Part shown: positions 7,444-9,996 of the stretch, piece by piece | Layout: each line of letters opens with the position of its first letter | Position numbering within the stretch: the first letter of the stretch is position 1 | Origin: Oligoflexia bacterium | GTDB taxonomy: Bacteria; Bdellovibrionota; UBA1018; CAIMNF01 | Direction: 5' to 3' | Assembly: GCA_903842755.1 (NCBI GenBank) | Contig: CAIMNF010000413.1 | Span: forward strand, 1-9,996 | Length of the DNA: 9,996 bases | Made by a program: the position numbers and the translations under genes | The notes under the pieces: model-generated | Told to the model about the DNA's origin: nothing | The model's input: the letters and a program-made list of their open reading frames with translations, nothing else | Databases searched by the model: none

Positions 7444-7488
7444 GGTCGTTTCGTTTTCATCAATTTGAAGCATTGTGCCGCGAAACGC

Positions 7489-7517
7489 TTGACATTGAGT
7501 TTCAAGGTTGTTATCCG
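7489..7517 (+). promoter_or_regulatory. Candidate sigma70-type promoter for phaR
   Basis: A perfect -35 hexamer TTGACA (7489-7494) is followed after 17 bases by TATCCG (7512-7517), a poor -10 (3/6). If used, the phaR leader would be about 165 bases and would contain the palindrome and inverted repeat at 7582-7616. The poor -10 could reflect a need for an activator, or the match may be chance. Confidence 0.28.
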
Positions 7518-7600
7518 AGTATGAGCAGTGAATTGTTGCGGTGTGCTAACTCCATACCAAAACACGCGGCTACCTTAAAAGGTTGCAACAAAATTTTGAC

Positions 7601-7616
7601 GAAAACGGGGGTTTTC
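7601..7616. repeat. Perfect 6-base inverted repeat with GGGG centre upstream of phaR
   Basis: GAAAAC (7601-7606), GGGG, GTTTTC (7611-7616) form a perfect inverted repeat, two bases before an in-frame ATG (7619) and about 70 bases before the preferred phaR start. The palindrome GTTGCAAC (7582-7589) lies just upstream. It could be an operator or an mRNA hairpin; no known factor is assigned from the sequence. Confidence 0.35.
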
Positions 7617-7687
7617 TAATGTTTTTGTTGGGATGTGATCTTAAGAGGGGGAACGATCTATTAACCGTAGTACTCGTAGGGGGCATT

Positions 7688-8059
7688 ATGAAGGAAGCAA
7701 AAGTAATTAAACGCTATCAAAACCGTAAACTTTATGACACGCATGAGTCTAGCTATGTCACTTTGGACGAAATCGCAAAAATGATTAGGGCTGGTGAAGA
7801 AATCCGAGTCATTGACAATAAAACAAAAAATGACATTACCGCTGCAACACTCACGCAACTTCTCTATGAAAGTGAGCGAAAAGCAAAAACTCAACCTTCT
7901 GTGAATTTGCTTAAAACCATTATCCGCAGTGGAGACGGCTCGTTCTCCGGGTTTATCTATGAGAAACTCAAAGGAGACATTGCCTCGATTGAGGCAGATG
8001 CAGCACTATCCGCTTCAATTTCTGCGAATGTAAGCAACGCTCCTACCATCAATCAATAA
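7688..8059 (+). CDS. phaR: PhaR-type polyhydroxyalkanoate synthesis regulator (PHB_acc_N DNA-binding domain)
   Basis: A 123-residue protein whose first 65 residues match the PHB accumulation regulator DNA-binding domain: IKRYQNRKLYDT (7-18), SSYVTLDEIAKMI (21-33), the acidic-then-basic VIDNKTKNDIT (41-51) and LTQLLYESE (55-63). In PHA producers PhaR represses phasin and its own gene and is released by binding polymer. Here the C-terminal part (about 66-123) is short and Ser/Ala-rich, as in many non-beta/alpha members whose role is unclear. The ATG at 7688 follows AGGGGG by four bases and starts right at the conserved domain; an upstream in-frame ATG at 7619 would add 23 hydrophobic residues and is less likely. 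No PHA synthase or phasin gene is near, so a PHA role is unproven. A hairpin terminator follows the stop. Confidence 0.88.
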   Translation: MKEAKVIKRYQNRKLYDTHESSYVTLDEIAKMIRAGEEIRVIDNKTKNDITAATLTQLLYESERKAKTQPSVNLLKTIIRSGDGSFSGFIYEKLKGDIASIEADAALSASISANVSNAPTINQ

Positions 8060-8087
8060 ATTCATTGTCAACTTCCTGACCTAATGC

Positions 8088-8127
8088 GAAGCAAAGCTGC
8101 AATTCAAAATTGAAGCTTTGCTTCTTT
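8088..8127 (+). terminator. Intrinsic terminator after phaR
   Basis: An 11-base perfect stem (8088-8098 with 8114-8124), one G/A mismatch, then five more pairs (8100-8104 with 8108-8112) close a CAA loop. The T-run after it is short (TTT, 8125-8127), so efficiency is uncertain. It starts 28 bases after the phaR stop and separates phaR from the barrel-protein gene. It also argues against a TTG start at 8110 for the next gene, as that codon would lie inside the hairpin. Confidence 0.72.
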
Positions 8128-8145
8128 CAGGACACCGAATACACT
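8117..8145 (+). promoter_or_regulatory. Weak candidate promoter for the beta-barrel gene
   Basis: TACACT (8140-8145, 4/6 to the -10 consensus) lies 17 bases after TTTGCT (8117-8122), which overlaps the terminator stem. The -10 box ends six bases before the ATG at 8152, so transcription would begin at or next to the start codon. The -35 match is poor. Confidence 0.22.
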
Positions 8146-8151
8146 CTAGAT

Positions 8152-8883
8152 ATGAGATGTGACTTAAATAGTAGGTCCCTTATACTCGGCGTATTTACGA
8201 TAATCGTAACCTTATCTGGAGTGTGTTCGGTATCTGAAAGCTACGGTTATCCCGCATCCAAAGCAAGCAGTTGGAGTGAAAATTCCGACGATCATTCTTA
8301 CGAACAAACTCCACCCACAAAAAATAATCGTTCACAAAAAGAGACCGGGCAGTCACGCGCATCGACGCCTGTACAAAAGACACCCTTATCGCCAGGAACG
8401 CATAATCTGTCGCTCGGGATTGGAGAAGTGTTTTTAACCGGCGGCCTATCCTCTAAATTTGACAATGCGATTGGTACGCAATTGCAATACACCTATGGTG
8501 TAAGCGACTTGTTCAGCTTTGAATCCAATTTAGGCTTTAGCTCTCATTCGAACTCAAACAACAATCTAAACATGGTCCAATTACTGACCGGACTTAGAAC
8601 GAATTTGATTTATTTCGATCAATTAGTTCCGTTTTTTTCAGGCGGCCTCGGTTTCTATCACCCCTCACTTTCCTATAACAACGGACAAAGCGCGAACGCA
8701 ATTTTGTTTGGATTAAACCTTGGATTCGGTGCCGATCTTTTGCTCAGCGACCGAATTTATTTTGGGACAAGACTCACCATGCACGATATGTTTAGCTCAA
8801 CCACTACCGCTTCGGACGGCACCTCGGTGTCTATTGGTGGGACGTACCTTTCCTTCATGGTTCATGCGGGATTTTCATTCTAA
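8152..8883 (+). CDS. Small outer-membrane beta-barrel protein with Ser-rich N-terminal linker
   Basis: A 243-residue predicted exported protein. Residues 10-25 are hydrophobic after a weakly basic start, consistent with a signal peptide. A polar, low-complexity linker rich in Ser, Lys and Gln spans about 27-83. Residues 84-243 show about eight amphipathic strands separated by polar turns (such as HNLSLGIGEVFL, FESNLGFSSH, LVPFFSGGLGFY, IYFGTRLTMHDM), and the last strand ends in Phe (FMVHAGFSF), the usual BAM-recognised signature. This fits an eight-stranded barrel of the OmpW/OmpA-barrel type, but I do not recognise a specific family or function. The start is taken at the ATG at 8152 because the earlier TTG at 8110 lies inside the terminator hairpin. 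No Shine-Dalgarno precedes it. hslO begins 12 bases after the stop, so the two are probably cotranscribed. Confidence 0.74.
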   Translation: MRCDLNSRSLILGVFTIIVTLSGVCSVSESYGYPASKASSWSENSDDHSYEQTPPTKNNRSQKETGQSRASTPVQKTPLSPGTHNLSLGIGEVFLTGGLSSKFDNAIGTQLQYTYGVSDLFSFESNLGFSSHSNSNNNLNMVQLLTGLRTNLIYFDQLVPFFSGGLGFYHPSLSYNNGQSANAILFGLNLGFGADLLLSDRIYFGTRLTMHDMFSSTTTASDGTSVSIGGTYLSFMVHAGFSF

Positions 8884-8895
8884 CTAAAGGATTTC

Positions 8896-9786
8896 ATGCC
8901 GGCGTATTTTAAATCTCAAAATGACAAATGGGTAAAGTGCATTTCTGCATCGGGTACGATCAGAGCCATTGCAGTCTCCGCAACTGAAACCGCAACTTTT
9001 TTTTCTAAACGTCATCAAATGAATGATGATGGAACCATTAAAGCACTAAGCGAAGCACTTGTCGCGGGCCTAATCTTATCGTCTTATTGCAAAGCCGAAG
9101 AAAAGATCAATCTTAATATTCAAGGCTCAGGATGGTGTAAACACGCGATTATTGACGCAAATGCGGACGCCGAAGTAAGGGGCTATGTGGTCGCCAGGCC
9201 CAAAGAAGAGGTAAAAATCAGCAAAGACGTTGGCCCCTGGGGAATAGGCCTTCTCTCCGTTTTAAGGACTAAGCACCAAGAGAATAAACCTTACATTGGC
9301 ACCGTACCATTATTGACCGGTCACTTGGCCAAGGACCTAACCTTTTATTGGCTTCAATCCGAACAAGTTCAATCCGCAGTAGGAATTGAAGTGATTACAC
9401 AAGGCGGATCGCTCCAACGAGCAGAAGGCTTTTTGATTCAAGCAATGCCCGGCGCCACAGAGCAAGATATTTCATACATTGAAAGCCACCTAAGAAAGTT
9501 TCAGCAATTTAGAGAAAATACGGCCGAACAAGACAATCCTAAAAATCTACTTTCTTACCTCTTGGAAGACCAAACTTTTAGCATTCTTGAGGAAAAACAA
9601 ATCACTGCTCACTGCCCCTGCTCCCTAGATCGAGTAAAGCGATCCCTTTTACTCATTGGAGAAGCTGAACTGACCGCCATTTTTTCCGAAGGGCAGCAAA
9701 CGGAAATCAACTGCGACTTTTGTTCTGAAAAATATTTCATTTCTCCCTCTCAAATCAAAGAACTAATTAAAACTCTGCACCCATAA
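8896..9786 (+). CDS. hslO: Redox-regulated molecular chaperone Hsp33
   Basis: A 296-residue cytoplasmic holdase chaperone, normal family length. Hsp33 is inactive while four C-terminal cysteines hold zinc; oxidative stress releases the zinc, forms disulfides and exposes the substrate surface. The N-terminal domain has typical blocks such as the SASGTIRAIAVSAT start (17-30), GSGWCKHAIIDANADAEVRGYV (77-98), the Hsp33 GxGxLSVxR-like GIGLLSVLR (116-124), Y133-G135 (PYIGTVPL) and AVGIEV (161-166). The C-terminal switch is complete: CPC (240-242) and CDFC (273-276), the CxC plus CxxC zinc motif. The ATG at 8896 has AAAGGA four bases upstream. It follows the barrel-protein gene by 12 bases and converges with groEL. 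The position near groEL fits a chaperone neighbourhood, but the two are transcribed separately. Confidence 0.96.
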   Translation: MPAYFKSQNDKWVKCISASGTIRAIAVSATETATFFSKRHQMNDDGTIKALSEALVAGLILSSYCKAEEKINLNIQGSGWCKHAIIDANADAEVRGYVVARPKEEVKISKDVGPWGIGLLSVLRTKHQENKPYIGTVPLLTGHLAKDLTFYWLQSEQVQSAVGIEVITQGGSLQRAEGFLIQAMPGATEQDISYIESHLRKFQQFRENTAEQDNPKNLLSYLLEDQTFSILEEKQITAHCPCSLDRVKRSLLLIGEAELTAIFSEGQQTEINCDFCSEKYFISPSQIKELIKTLHP

Positions 9787-9809
9787 GCTTTAGCCTTTTA
9801 CCGATCACT

Positions 9810-9848
9810 AAAAAAAAGGGCCCTGATTTATGAAAAATCAGGGCCCTT
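9810..9848 (-). terminator. Intrinsic terminator of groEL, between convergent groEL and hslO
   Basis: A perfect 14-base stem (9816-9829 with 9835-9848) encloses a five-base loop. On the minus strand it is followed by a run of eight T (complement of A at 9810-9817, overlapping the stem foot), which makes it a textbook terminator for groEL. In the plus direction the trailing sequence is CCCTTAAG with almost no T-run, so it would act less well for hslO, though the same hairpin may protect both 3' ends. Confidence 0.92.
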
Positions 9849-9873
9849 AAGTAAATGAATTGATGACAGACGA

Positions 9874-9996
9874 TTACATCATGCCGTCCATGCCGCCCAT
9901 TCCACCGTGTCCGCCTGGCATTGCAGGGCCATTATCTTTTTTAGGCTTTTCTGCAATGAGGGTTTCAGTGGTCAACATCAAACTTGCAACCGAAGC
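9874..9996 (-). CDS. groEL: Chaperonin GroEL (Hsp60), C-terminal 40 residues, truncated by window edge
   Basis: The last 40 codons and the TAA stop of a minus-strand gene entering from the right. The peptide ends MLTTETLIAEKPKKDN followed by the glycine/methionine tail GGHGGMGGMDGMM, the disordered GGM repeat that lines the cavity floor of GroEL rings. ATEALVA/TTETLIAE before a charged stretch is the usual run-up to this tail. GroEL with GroES folds proteins in an ATP-driven cycle in the cytoplasm. A strong intrinsic terminator follows 25 bases after the stop. groES, if present, would be upstream, outside the window. Confidence 0.96.
   Translation of the reverse strand, partial: ASVASLMLTTETLIAEKPKKDNGPAMPGGHGGMGGMDGMM

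Larger units (their letters stand above)
7391..7687. other. Divergent intergenic region between the TPR-lipoprotein gene and phaR
   Basis: About 297 bases without a convincing gene; reading frames here have no family resemblance and overlap the likely control region. It must hold the promoters for the minus-strand gene string and for phaR. Visible elements are TTGACA at 7489-7494 on the plus strand, TATAGT (minus strand, 7443-7438) about 48 bases before the TPR gene, an 8-base palindrome GTTGCAAC at 7582-7589 and a GAAAAC-GGGG-GTTTTC inverted repeat at 7601-7616. I see no tRNA or riboswitch fold. Confidence 0.6.

Noticed and set aside
7511..7519. TTATCCGAG as a DnaA box
   Set aside because: Only the TTATCC half fits; no cluster of further boxes or AT-rich unwinding region is nearby.
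7374..7619. Short reading frames on both strands in the divergent intergenic region
   Set aside because: No ribosome site of note, no domain, and the region must carry promoters for two divergent transcripts; composition looks non-coding.
7583..7687. N-terminal extension of phaR to an upstream start
   Set aside because: The extension is hydrophobic and not family-like, while the ATG at 7688 has AGGGGG upstream and begins exactly at the conserved domain.
8110..8151. TTG start at 8110 for the beta-barrel gene
   Set aside because: The codon lies inside the stem-loop of the phaR terminator, and the added residues precede rather than improve the signal peptide.
1..9996. Mobile elements, CRISPR arrays, toxin-antitoxin or defence genes
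   Set aside because: No transposase or integrase motifs, no regularly spaced direct repeats and no terminal inverted repeats were seen; all substantial frames are assigned to housekeeping or envelope families.

Overview
The window suggests a Gram-negative bacterium of moderate G+C (mid-40s % by eye). It carries outer-membrane lipoproteins, an outer-membrane beta-barrel, an Opp/Dpp ABC importer, Hsp33, GroEL and a short PhaR-type protein. The eukaryote/Bacteroidetes-like (ALDH4A1) form of pyrroline-5-carboxylate dehydrogenase together with PhaR fits Bdellovibrionota or another former 'deltaproteobacterial' lineage. This placement is inference and no marker gene fixes it.

Positions 1-7390 are one long minus-strand gene string, read from right to left: a TPR lipoprotein resembling Pseudomonas LbcA, a LolB-like lipoprotein, oppB, oppC, oppD, oppF, pterin-4a-carbinolamine dehydratase, and the start of pruA-type P5C dehydrogenase, which runs off the left edge. 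Gaps range from a 4-base overlap to 49 bases, so these eight genes could form one operon. A candidate promoter just before oppB may split the envelope pair from the transport/catabolism genes. The second part makes sense as peptide uptake followed by amino-acid breakdown: proline to glutamate through P5CDH, and pterin cofactor recycling for phenylalanine hydroxylase. No substrate-binding protein gene for the importer lies in the window.

A divergent 297-base intergenic region (7391-7687) separates this string from plus-strand phaR. A strong hairpin terminator (8088-8127) follows phaR. Next come a small outer-membrane beta-barrel protein and hslO (Hsp33), 12 bases apart. From the right edge the 3' end of groEL comes in on the minus strand, convergent with hslO. 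A near-perfect intrinsic terminator with a U-tract in the groEL direction separates the two.

Most genes belong to well-known families and I found no sign of mobile elements, CRISPR or defence genes. The points most worth a second look are the LbcA-LolB pair in a genome that may lie outside the beta/gammaproteobacteria, the coupling of peptide import to pterin/proline catabolism, and two genes (oppB and the barrel protein) that lack a Shine-Dalgarno and have promoter-like -10 boxes almost touching their start codons.
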